This document shows positions 54,450 through 64,000 of a DNA stretch of 64,000 nt, piece after piece. The stretch covers positions 16,365,001 through 16,429,000 of the forward strand of contig NC_084925.1 of NCBI RefSeq assembly GCF_958298935.1. Direction: 5' to 3'. Positions within the stretch are counted from its first letter, which is position 1; each line of letters begins with the position of its first letter. Source of the DNA: Phragmites australis (taxonomy: Eukaryota > Streptophyta > Magnoliopsida > Poales > Poaceae). Under the pieces are notes generated by a model. It was not told the origin of the DNA, ran no database searches, and worked only from the letters and a program-made list of their open reading frames with translations. Both the position numbers and the translations under genes were made by a program.

Positions 54450-57400
54450 TTGCTAGAGGTCGTGTGAACCAGGTGGCATTGATGAAGCTCAAGATGAAAC
54501 TTATGTCGTGATCGGTATATTTCTCATCAACTCCAACCTTGCTACAATATTGTTTGATTTTGGAGCATCACATTCATTTATATCAACCATGTGTGTGGCA
54601 AGATACACTCTACCTATAACTCTTATGAAGCATAGAATGGTTGTTAGCTCCCTAGGTGGAGAAATAAAAGCAAGGCATGTATGCCCTAACCTTAGTATTA
54701 GAATAAGGGGGGTAGAATTTTCAGTAAACCTTATTGTTTTGGAATCAAAAGGGATAGATTGTCATTCTAGGAATGGATTGATTAGGCAAATTCAATGTAA
54801 TTATTGACTGTGTAAGAAAAGTTGTTTGCCTGACTTCTAAAGAAGGAGATGAAGTGGAATACGTTGCAGAAGTACCGCCAGCAACCAGAGGAACAATCAA
54901 TCAAGCTGATGGAACCCCAATCGAGAGCATTATAGTTATTTGCGAGTATCCGAATGTTTTTGCAGAAGATTTGTCAGGTATGCCACCTAACCATGACATC
55001 GAGTTTTTTATAGAACTAGTACCTGGAACGGCTCCTATATCTAAAAGGTTGTATAGAATGGCTGCTAATCAGCTAACGGAACTTAAGGAACAATTGCAGG
55101 AGTTGTTAGACAAACGTTATATCCGACCTAGTTCGTCACCATGGAGTGCACCAGTAATATTCGTACCCAAAAAGAACGGTACCCAAAGGATGTGTATATA
55201 TTATTGAGCCTTGAATGAGGTGACCATCAAGAATACATACTCTCTTCCCAGGATCGATGACTTGTTTGATAAGCTTAGACGTGCGTGTGTATTCTCCAAG
55301 ATCGATCTTTGCTCAAGTTATCATCATTAGAAGATTCGAGCATCCGACATTCCTAAGACTGCTTTCGTCACCCGTTATGGATTATATGAGTATACGGTCA
55401 TGTCTTTTGGATTGACCAATTCCCCTGCCTACTTCATATATTTGATGAACAAGGTATTCATGAAGTATTTGGATAAGTTTGTGGTAGTCTTTATAGAAGA
55501 CATCGTAGTTTTCTCAAAGGATGAAGAGGAACACGTAGACCATCTGAGATTGGTTTTACAGAGACTTAGGGACTATCAGTTGTATGCTAAGCTGAGAAAA
55601 TGTGAGTTTTGGCTAGACCAAGTTTCTTTCCTCGGTCATGTCATCTCCGCCGAAGGAATAGCAGTTTATCCAAGTAAGGTAGATGACGTTTTGAATTGGA
55701 TGTCTCCCCAGAATGTCTCTGAGATCTGTAGTTTCCTTGGATTAGCTGGTTACTATCGTCATTTCATAGAAGGTTTCTAAAAGATTGCAAAGCCTATCAC
55801 CCAGTTACTTGAGAAGGGTAAAACATTTAAATGGACCTCTACTTGTGTGGCAAGTTTTGAAGAGTTGAAGAAAAGATTACCATTTGCGCCAGTACTAGCT
55901 ATGCCAGATACACAGAAGCCATTCTCCATATATTGTGACACCTCTCGCAAAGGATTAGGATGTGTTCTTATGCAAGAAGGCCATGTTGTACTCTATGCAT
56001 CAAGGCAATTGAGGAAGCATGAGGAACACTACCCGACACATGATTTGGAGGTAGCTGTCGTAGTTCATGCACTCAAGATTTGGAGGCACTACTTGATTGG
56101 AAAGAGATGTGAGATCTATTTGGATAATAAGAGTTTGAAGTATATTTTCACTCAGCCAGATCTCAACCTCAGGCAGCGTAGATGGTTAGAGTTTGTCAAG
56201 GATTATAACTTGGGATTTAACTATCATCCCAAAAAGGCGAATGTAGTTGCCGATGTTTTGAGCAGAAAGGCTCATCTCAGTCTAATGATCGTGCAAGATA
56301 GGCGACCCGAGTTATGCAAAGAGTTTGAAAAGATCAATTTCGGATAAGTAAACAACGCAGAAGCTGTGGTAATGGATGTTGATTCTACTTTGGAACAAGA
56401 AATTCGTAAAGGGCAACTCGAGGATTAGAAGATTTTGGGAATCAAGCAATGGATTAAGGAGAGTAAAGCCCCAGGTTTTACTGATGATGAGAACGAAAGG
56501 GTGTGGTTTGACAAACAAATCTGTGTTCCGAATATAAATCTATCAAGGAAACTATCCTTTGAGAAGCGCACGAGTCTGCATATTCTATTCATCTCGGAAG
56601 CACCAAGATGTATCAAGACCTTAAGAATCAATATTGGTATGGTATGAAGAGAGAAATTACCGAGTATGTAAATGTGATATATATTAGAGTCAAAGCTGAA
56701 CATTAGAGACCCACTGGATTGCTTCAACCTTTGAAGATACCAGAGTGCAAATGGGAGGAAATTAGTATGGATTTTGTCGTTAGATTTCTCCGAACACAAT
56801 CTGGATATGATTCTATTTGGGTTATAGTAGATCGTTTAACAAAGGTTGCTCATTTCATCCCAGTCAAGATTGCATACAAAGGACCTAGACTCGCTGAGTT
56901 GTATATTGCCAGAATTGTGTGTTTGCATGGATAGTGTTTGATAGAGGAAGCCACTTTACCTCTAGGTTTTGGTGAAAACTACATGAGTCATTGGATACCC
57001 GATTAAACTTCAGTTCAACATATCATCCGCAGACCGATGGTCAAACAGAGAGAGTAAATCAAATTTTGGAGGATATGTTGAGAGCTTGTGTTTTGAAAAA
57101 TAAGGCTAGTTGGGATAAAAATCTTCCCTATGCAAAGTTCTCCTACAACAATAGCTATAAGGCTAGTTTGAAGATGTCACCATTTGAAGCCCTGTACGTA
57201 AGAAAATGTAGAATACTGTTGTTCTGGAATGAGACTGGTGAAAGCCAAGTGTTTGGCCCAGAATGCAGAAAGACAAGTACAACAGATCATGGAGAATCTG
57301 AGGTTAGCTCAATCACGACAAAAGAGTTATGCTGATCATCGACGTCGTGAATTGACTTTTGAGGTGGGTGATTTCGTATACCTTCATGTTTCACCGATCA

Positions 57401-57829
57401 TAGGTTTTCGCAGATTTAAAGTCAAAGGAAAACTTCCACCCAGATTTATCGGACCTTTTAAGGTGTTCAAAAAATGAGAAGTAGCATTTTCAATTGGAGC
57501 TACTGCCTTAGCTAGCTGTTCATGATGTTTTCAACGTCTCACAGTTGAAGAAACACCTACGAGTTCCCAAGGAGCAAATGCCCCTAGAAGAAATAGAAGT
57601 TGGAGAAGACCTCACCTACATGGAGTATCCTGTGAAGATTCTTGAGACGTTAGAATGAGTTACCAAGAACAGAAGGATCCGTATGTGCAAGGTGCAATGC
57701 GGTCACCATTCTGAAGAAGAAGCGACATGGGAAAGAGAGTTAGATCTCAAAGCCGAGTTTCCGCAGCTCTTCTTCGATCCTTCCGAATCTCGAGGGCGAG
57801 ATTCATTCTCAGGGGGGGTGGGGTAGGTT
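54450..57829 (+). pseudogene. Tekay-7 pol remnant with chromodomain
   Basis: Protease at 54508-54807 has FDFGASHSFIS, with Phe in place of the conserved Ser of DSGAS. RT starts ~54900 (FAEDLSGMPPNHDIEFFIELVPGTAPISKR, SSSPWSAPVIFVPKKNGTQRMCIYY) and continues 55400-55780; its active-site box reads FIEDI, the first Asp changed to Glu. RNase H is at 55847-56347 ([24 protein letters not shown]). Integrase: decayed zinc part 56435-56647, core 56719-57335 (IVDRLTKVAHF, HPQTDGQTERVNQ), then GDFVYLHVSP. A chromodomain-like end (YPVKILETLE to EEATWERE) lies near 57620-57745, then FPQLFFDPSESRGRDSF. Catalytic changes and stops make it inert. Confidence 0.85.
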
Positions 57830-60800
57830 TGTAACACCCTAATTTTCACATTTTTGAAATAGTAATGAATTTTGTTAGAAGTGTTTGTGTTAGCTCTTTA
57901 AACCCTAGAGAAAAATATTAATTTATGGAGCAAATAATTGATTTAAAATTATTTCTCGCATTCATGTTGGAGTTGATGCATTAGAGTTTTATTGTGTGGA
58001 AAATTCCCTTTTGAAAAACCACGTGAAGCACTGTTTAAAAATTGTGGAAGAAATCAATTCAAAATCATAAAAGAAAATCAAGAAATTCCTTCTTGGGTGA
58101 TTTTTCTTTTTCCTCCTAATTTTCCGGTCCCATTCCTTTCGGCCCGGCCCGCACCTCCTCTCTCCTTTGTGCCGGCCTCGACCTCCCACCTGGGTCACCT
58201 CTCCTGGCCCGCTCTCGCGCTCGCTCTGGCCCAGCCTGCTGTCCCCTCACACGCTGTTGCCTCCTGTCTGTCTGTCACGCTGTGCCGCCCTAGTCCGACT
58301 CCGCGCCGTCAACACCACCGCCCACGCGAGCCCAAATCCCAACAACCCAACCGAATCCATTCTCCCTCGCGTGACCGCCCACCTATATAAGTCCAACCCC
58401 CCGCCTCTTGATCTATCGACGCCCAGATCCAAAAGCACCGCGCCGTCGCTCGCCATTGCTGCCACCGCTCGGAGCTCATCGCCTGCCGCTTCCGCCACCT
58501 CCCCGCCGCGATTGAGCGCATCTCCGACACCGCGTGCTCACGTGGAGTCTTTTCCACCTCTTGCGGTCACTCCTTCGCCATTGAAGCCCCGTCCCCGAGG
58601 AGGAACCGAGGAGCTCCGCCGCCCTTCCATCGCCGACCTCCTTCTCGAGCCGCACCGTTGAAGGTGGTCATCAATCGAGTTCATCATGAGCCCCTCTTCG
58701 TTTTCTGCCGCTCGCCATCGTCCCCAGCGCCCGGCGACGAGGTCTCCGCTCCCTTCGGTGAGAGCACCGCCGTTAATCCCCTCCTACCGCCATTTTCCCT
58801 CTCTGCTGCCAGCCGTTCAGTGCCGCCCCCTTGCCCAGCCATCCGATCCAAATCCGACGGATGAGATTAGATCTAAAGTACCCCTTCGGCCATCCAATCC
58901 TGAGTCAACACGTGTCCCCTTTATACCCAGTCAACACTCAGTGCCACCTTAGCCGCCAGTCAGCTGGCCACCTTAGCACCTAAGCTAACGTGTCATGCCA
59001 CGTTGCCTAACCTAGCCTAGTCAGCAAATCAATCTTTTCTAATACAAAAATAAATCCAAGAATTCTAGAAATTGGTAATTTTTCATATAAGCCCATGAAC
59101 TCTTCTAAAATTAATTAAAAGCCATATCTTTTTATAATTTAGCCCCTAAACTTTTCTAAAATTATATATAGGTCCCTCTATTTTTACAAAAAGGCCCCTA
59201 AACTCTCTGTTTAAATCAAAATAGGTCCTTTTTCTTTTTTAGATTAACCCTAAAACTTGTTTTTAGCACAACTTTCTAGTCTTAGCTCTGTTTTAGGTGA
59301 TTTTTGCACTCTCGTGTTCGTAGCAGCGTGTGCTATCTTTTAGTACCATTTTTATAGATGTTATCTATTGTTTGATATAAATTTCTTAGCTAGCTTTGTG
59401 TGTCTTTTCTGGCGTGTTCTGAGAGTAGAAAAAGAGCAGTTCAAGAATCTCTAGGACCAAGCCTTTGAAGAGTCTGAGCAGCAAGTTGGAAGAAGCAAGT
59501 GTCCTTGAACATTTTGATCCTAGTTTTTGAATGTGTTCTTTATTTTAAACATGCATGCTATTAATTTTTAATCCCATTTACTTATAGTACCATATTCCAT
59601 ATATTCCTTGTCGTCTAGCTGTCAATAGTGGTTTATAGGTAGTTTATGCTTAGCTTTGCACAAGGGTATGGATGGGTTATCAGTTAAATATGATTAATGA
59701 ACTATGCAACTATGAGTTGGGAATTATGGTAACTTGTGTGGCAACATGAAACTTAGGGATGTCGAGCAGAAGGTTGGTTGATGATGGTGCGTGAGGCACA
59801 AGTTTGTAAAACATTTTGGTGGGTGGTAGTGTTTGCTCGGTGTCATAAGGACCGGTTCATGCAGTGACAACCCAAGAATTATTGTCCATCCACGAGGCTT
59901 ATATGGGTACGACCTGGCTTAGTAATTAGCGGATCCTCAACATAGAATGAGCCACTGGTGGTGTAGTGGAAGGAAAGAGTCATTCTTTCTAGAGCTACAA
60001 GGCACATGAGGGGCCTTCTGGGTGGTGTGACTCCACTTTGACGGCGGTGAAACCTTAGCGGGCTTATTCTTGTTGGGAGGATGCTTTGTAACAGTCTTGT
60101 AGTGATCTCTGGTCGACACACCACTAGCGTGTGTTAAGTGCTTGTCTAGAACGGCAATAAGGAAATCATGACTCGTGGCGAAAGCTGGACAACTTCTGCA
60201 GAGTGTATAATCTGACATATCAGCCGTGCTCACGGTCATGAGAGACTTGGATCCTCACATGATTAGTTGGTTTGGTTTAGTTGCTTTCGTTGGCTACGTG
60301 TGAGGGTAAATGTCAGTGGATGGTTCTTGGTTACCTGTGATGGGTATCAAGTTGGTTAGTTTGGGAACTTGATGTGGAATTCAAGTAGTTGGGAAACATG
60401 TAGAGATATTCCTAGGAGTTGGGAGTTTAGTAATGGTTCACTTAAATAAATAGGTTGCTTTTATAACTCTTTTTACGATAGCATAGTTGACATTTATGCA
60501 AATTTACCTGTTATAGCCTATTCCTTTAATCAAGCTTGCATGTCATATATTTCCCACACTTACTAAGCGCGTTATGTGCTCACACTTGCTAGTTTCCCTA
60601 TACCATGCGACATGTATGGTGCTGCTCAGTCAGTGAAGAAGTTGAAGATTATCAAGATGAGGTTGTGACGTTCTAGGTGCGTGTCTCCCGGTCAGTTGCT
60701 TGCAGTGTTGTTGGGCACCAGTACTTCTGTTCTGCTGTAGATATCTTTATAGAAGACAATATATGTCAATTGTTGTAAGAGTTTAACGTTTATTCTATAG

Positions 60801-60904
60801 AAGTATTGCTTTTGTTACTTCACCTGTGACGTCCTTATGTGCGTTGAATATCCTGGGCACACATAAGTCGCATCTAGTTTTGGCTGTTAAAACCGGGTTT
60901 GACA
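57830..60904 (+). repeat. Tekay-7 3' LTR (3.07 kb)
   Basis: From TGTAACACCCTAATTTTC, right after the purine tract AGGGGGGGTGGGGTAG, to GGGTTTGACA. The U3 part 58120-58960 is very C-rich; TATATAAG at 58384-58391 is the likely TATA box. ORFs up to 164 codons in the C-rich part have biased composition and no domain; I do not count them as genes. Confidence 0.92.
58381..58391 (+). promoter_or_regulatory. TATA box of the Tekay-7 LTR
   Basis: ACCTATATAAG stands alone in a GC-rich context 0.55 kb into the LTR, where the RNA polymerase II start is expected. Confidence 0.65.
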
Positions 60905-63622
60905 ATAACTTTAATGAAACGGGCCTGAAAATAGCAATAGGTGTTATTGACGAAAGTTATCACCAAAGCGAAACACACTCAGAACACACTGGAGCTTGTT
61001 TTGCTTGATTTTGCTTTGGTTATTACTTCCATCAAAAGGCCTCAAGAACAAGTCCCAAATCTATGGATTTGACCAAAGTTATCACCAGAGTGAAACACAT
61101 CGAAAATGCACTGGATAGTCCTTCTAGGTCTTGTAGGTAATGTTGGATCTTGTTTTGATTGATTTTGCTCCGGTGATAACTTTTGTCAAAACAGCCTTGA
61201 AAACAAGTCACGAACATGAGGTTTTAACCAAAGTTATCATCGGAGCCAAACATATGGAGAATGCATGGGGTGTCGTAGGTCATGTTTCAGCTTGCTTCGG
61301 TTTACTTCGCTCCAGTGATCACTTTTGTCAAAATGGCTCTAAAACATGTCCCTAACATGGGGATTTGACCAAGTTATCACCAGAGCAAAACACACCAATA
61401 ACGTACCAAATGGTCCTCTTTGGTGCCGTAGGTCTTGAAGCTTGTTTCAGTTCATTTCACTTTGGTGATTACTTTAGTCAAAATGGCCCTGAAAATGGTT
61501 CCCTAATATGAGGATTTGACCAAAGTTATCACCACAGCGAAGCATGACCAGAAAGCAACGGATGGTCCTCCCAGGTGTCATAGGTCATGTTGGAGCTTGT
61601 TTCAATTGATTTCGCTCTGGTGATTACTTTCGTCAAAATGGCCTTGAGAACAGGTCCCGTACAAGGGAATTTGACCAAAGTTTTCACCATAGCGAATCAC
61701 GCCTAGAACACACTTGATAGTCCTCCTAGGTGGTTGTATGTTATGTTGTAGCTTCTTTTGGTTGATTTCTATTCGGTGATAACTTTCGTCAAAACAGCTA
61801 CGAAAACGAGTCACAAACATAAGAATCTGACCAAAGTTATCACCAGACCAAAGATGTGGAGAACGCACCGGATGGTCCTCTCAGGTGTCGTAGGTTATAT
61901 TGGAGCTTGTTTCAATTCATTTTCCTATGGTGATAACTTTCATGAAAATGGGCCCGAAAACAGGTCCCGAGCATATGTTTTTGATGAAAGTTACCACCGA
62001 AGCGAAAATGCCTAGAACACACCGGATGGTCGTCCCAAGTTTCGTAGGATATGTTGGAGCTTATTTTGGTTGATTTCACTCCGATGATTACTTTCGTTAA
62101 AATGGCCATGAAAATTATTCCCTAATATGAGGATTTGACCAAAGTTATCTACGGAGCGAGACATGCCCAGAAAGCGCCGGATGGTTCTCCGAGGTGTCCT
62201 AGGTCATGTTGGAGCTTGTTTTAGTAGACTTCACCTCGGTAATTACTTTCATCAAAACCAACCGAAGAATGGGTCCTGAACATGAGGAATTGACTGAAGT
62301 TATCACCAGAGTGAAACAAAACCACAACACAACAGATGGTCCTCCTTGGTGCCATACGTCTGTTGCATCTTCTTACGGTTGATTTCACTCCAGGGATAAC
62401 TTTCATCAAAGCGGCCCCAAAAATGGGTCCCAGATAAGAGAATTTGACCAAAGTTATCACCAAACATGCCCAGAACGCACTGGATGGTCCTCCTAGGTGT
62501 ATTATGTTGGAGCTTGTTTTGGTTCATTTTGGTCCTATGATATCTTTCATGGAAACGGACCTGAAAATAGGTCCTGAACGGGTGTTTTTGACAAAAGTTA
62601 CCAACGGAGCGAAACACACCCAGAACACACCAGATGGTTTTCCTAGGTACCTTTGGTCAAGTTGGAGCTTGTTTCGATTAATTTCGCTCTAGTGATTACT
62701 TTCATCAATACGGCACCAAAAATAGTTCCCTAATATGAGGATTTCACCAAAGTTATCACCAAAGCGAAACATGCCCAGAACGCACCAGATGGTCCTCCTA
62801 GGTGTTGTAGGTTCTGCTCGAGCTTGTTTTGGTTGATTTCGCTCCGATGATAAGTTTCATCAAAACGGCCTAAAAAACAGGTCACGAACATGAGGATTTG
62901 ACTAAAGTTATCACTGGAGCCAAAGATGCGAACAACGCAACAGATGATCCTCTTAGGTGTCGTAGGTCATGTTAGAGCTTGTTTTGATTTACTTTGCTTT
63001 GGTGATAACTTTATTCCAAATGGCCCAAAAATAGGTCCCCAACATGAGGATTTGACCAAAGTTATAACCAGACAAAACATGGCCATAACGCACCAAATGA
63101 TCCTCCTTTCTTCCATAGCTCATGTTGGAGCCTGTTTTGGTTCATCTCGCTATGGTGATAACTTTAATGAAACGGGCCCGAAAATAGGTCTCGAAAGTTA
63201 TCATCGGAGCAAAACACGTCCAGAACGCACCAGATAGTTGTCCTAGGTGTCTTAGGTCATGTTAGAGATTGTTTTGGTTGACTTCACTACAGTGATTACA
63301 TTCGTCAAAACAGCATCAAGAACGGGTCCCGAATAAGAGGATTTGACCAAATTTATCACCGAAGCAAAACACACCTAGAAAGCTCCAGATGGTCCTCCTA
63401 GGTATCGTAGGTCATGATGGTGCTTGTTTCAGTTGATTTTGCTCCAGTGATAACTTTCGTCAAAATGGCCTAGAGAATGGGTGCCGAACATAAGGATTTG
63501 ACGAAAGTTAACACCAAAGAAACAAAACCACAATGGACCGGATGGTCCTCCTAGGCGTCGTAGGTTATGTTGGAGCTTCTTAAGGTTTATTTTGCTCCAG
63601 GGATAACTTTCATCAAATCGAC
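60905..63622. repeat. Satellite array, modal monomer 154-155 bp, ~18 monomers
   Basis: Anchoring on the GGTGATAACTTT-like motif gives starts at 60905, 61022, 61176, 61318, 61468, 61623, 61779, 61933, 62087, 62242, 62396, 62540, 62695, 62850, 63005, 63158, 63295, 63450 and 63603. Thirteen of the eighteen intervals are 153-156 bp; the short ones carry deletions (the first lacks the GGATGGTCCTCCTAGGTG block). Each monomer has two arms, GCTCCGGTGATAACTTT and AAAGTTATCACCGGAGC, in inverted order about 35-40 bp apart, then the unique block ending GTCATGTTGGAGCTTG. Monomers differ by roughly 10-20% by eye. The ORFs over it (60826-63680) are artefacts of the repeat. Confidence 0.93.
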
Positions 63623-64000
63623 CATAACACCCAGTTTTAAAGGAACAAAACTGGACACAACACATGTATGCCAGGATCAAGCTTCATACATGCGTTTACA
63701 TCATCAGTGTATCATCAAAATGTAATTATTACAATAACGTAATTAACTTAATACAAAAGGACCCGAGGATCTAAAAGAAAACATAGCGAAACTAAAGATC
63801 TTCAGCGCCAGCGGGGCTTCCATCTTCCACTGACGTCAACCGGGGACACTCCAGCCTAGAACAGCAACTTTGGGTCAAAGTCGTTTTCGTCAATGGTTGC
63901 ATCTTCAATTACGGCTTCTGAATAGCGGTAGAATGCAAGAGAAAGGACAACAGGTGTGAGTACAAAAATGTACTCTGTAAGTGAAGGGAAAACATACTAT
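63623..64000 (-). mobile_element. 3' end of a Tekay-type LTR, cut by the window edge
   Basis: Satellite similarity stops after CATCAAATCGAC. The following ATAACACCCAGTTTTAAAGG, read on the minus strand, gives the terminal part of a Tekay LTR: GATCCTGGCATACATGTG near 63685 parallels ATCCTGGGCACACATAAG in Tekay-7. GTGAGTACAAAAATGTACTC at 63957-63976 parallels the Tekay-1 LTR at ~6138. The terminus reads CA where TG is expected on the plus strand. Confidence 0.65.

Larger units (their letters stand above)
52986..60904 (+). mobile_element. Tekay-7, chromovirus LTR retrotransposon lacking its 5' LTR
   Basis: Plus-strand element: leader (52986-53350), gag, protease, RT, RNase H, integrase with chromodomain, polypurine tract (57810-57829) and 3' LTR (57830-60904). 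The 5' LTR and PBS are missing; the left end is joined to CRM RT sequence. The 3' end is followed by satellite DNA starting ATAAC, so the element landed inside the array and its left flank was later deleted. It belongs to the same broad group as Tekay-1, but LTR starts differ (TGTAACACCC here). Confidence 0.88.

Noticed and set aside
58167..58661. 164-codon ORF and neighbours in the C-rich part of the Tekay-7 LTR
   Set aside because: It lies in LTR U3/R, with Pro/Ser/Arg bias from C-rich composition and open frames on both strands; no homology recognised.
61180..61200. CENP-B box-like motif (TTCG...CGG) in the satellite
   Set aside because: The TTCGTCAAAACGGCC stretch has the wrong spacing and lacks the CGGG end, and individual monomers vary there.
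60905..63622. CRISPR-like regular array
   Set aside because: Units are contiguous ~155-bp monomers without unique spacers, in a plant genomic context; this is a satellite.

Overview
The window is a retrotransposon graveyard from a grass genome, very probably centromeric or pericentromeric. I see no host gene, rRNA or tRNA gene. The retroelement lineages are typical of Poaceae: Ty3/gypsy CRM (centromeric retrotransposon), Tekay/Del chromovirus with ~3 kb LTRs, and Tat with two RNase H domains. The right end holds a tandem satellite with a modal period of 154-155 bp, the size class of known grass centromere satellites. The species cannot be fixed from the sequence. Names such as 'CRM-5' are labels used only here.

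Layout. 1-1914: part of a Tekay-type LTR. 1915-3921: AT-rich sequence without a recognisable gene. 3922-5663: a second Tekay-type LTR fragment (minus), split by Tekay-1 and resuming at 14801-14848. Tekay-1 (5664-14795, minus) has a perfect 5-bp target-site duplication AAATA. 14849-52985 is best read as the remains of one plus-strand CRM element (CRM-1) carrying successive insertions: a gag-only, non-autonomous CRM relative (noaCRM-2, 16775-20636, TSD CTTTA); CRM-3 (20836-26480, 3' end lost); and CRM-4 (minus, 26481-52855). CRM-4 is split by CRM-5 (minus, 29410-48439, TSD ATCAC), which is itself split by Tat-6 (plus, 31456-43057, TSD GTTAG/ATTAG). The nest is therefore four deep. 52986-60904: Tekay-7 (plus) without its 5' LTR; its 3' LTR ends inside a satellite monomer. 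60905-63622: satellite array. 63623-64000: the 3' end of another minus-strand Tekay-type LTR, cut by the window edge.

Function and state. All gag-pol reading frames are broken by stops, frameshifts or deletions, but domain order and many catalytic motifs are readable. The CRM elements share LTRs of ~0.91-0.94 kb. Where both ends are visible, the LTR starts TGATGA, directly after a purine tract of the AAGAAGGGGAGGA type. In CRM-4 and CRM-5 the integrase reading frame runs into the 3' LTR and carries a GPITRARA-type motif there. noaCRM-2 keeps the same purine tract and LTR start but has only gag plus an unknown ORF, so it was presumably mobilised by the enzymes of autonomous relatives like its neighbours. 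Tat-6 carries a decayed antisense, intron-containing gene between integrase and the 3' LTR. CRM elements prefer centromeric chromatin in grasses, so CRM nests beside a ~155-bp satellite point to a centromere or its flank.
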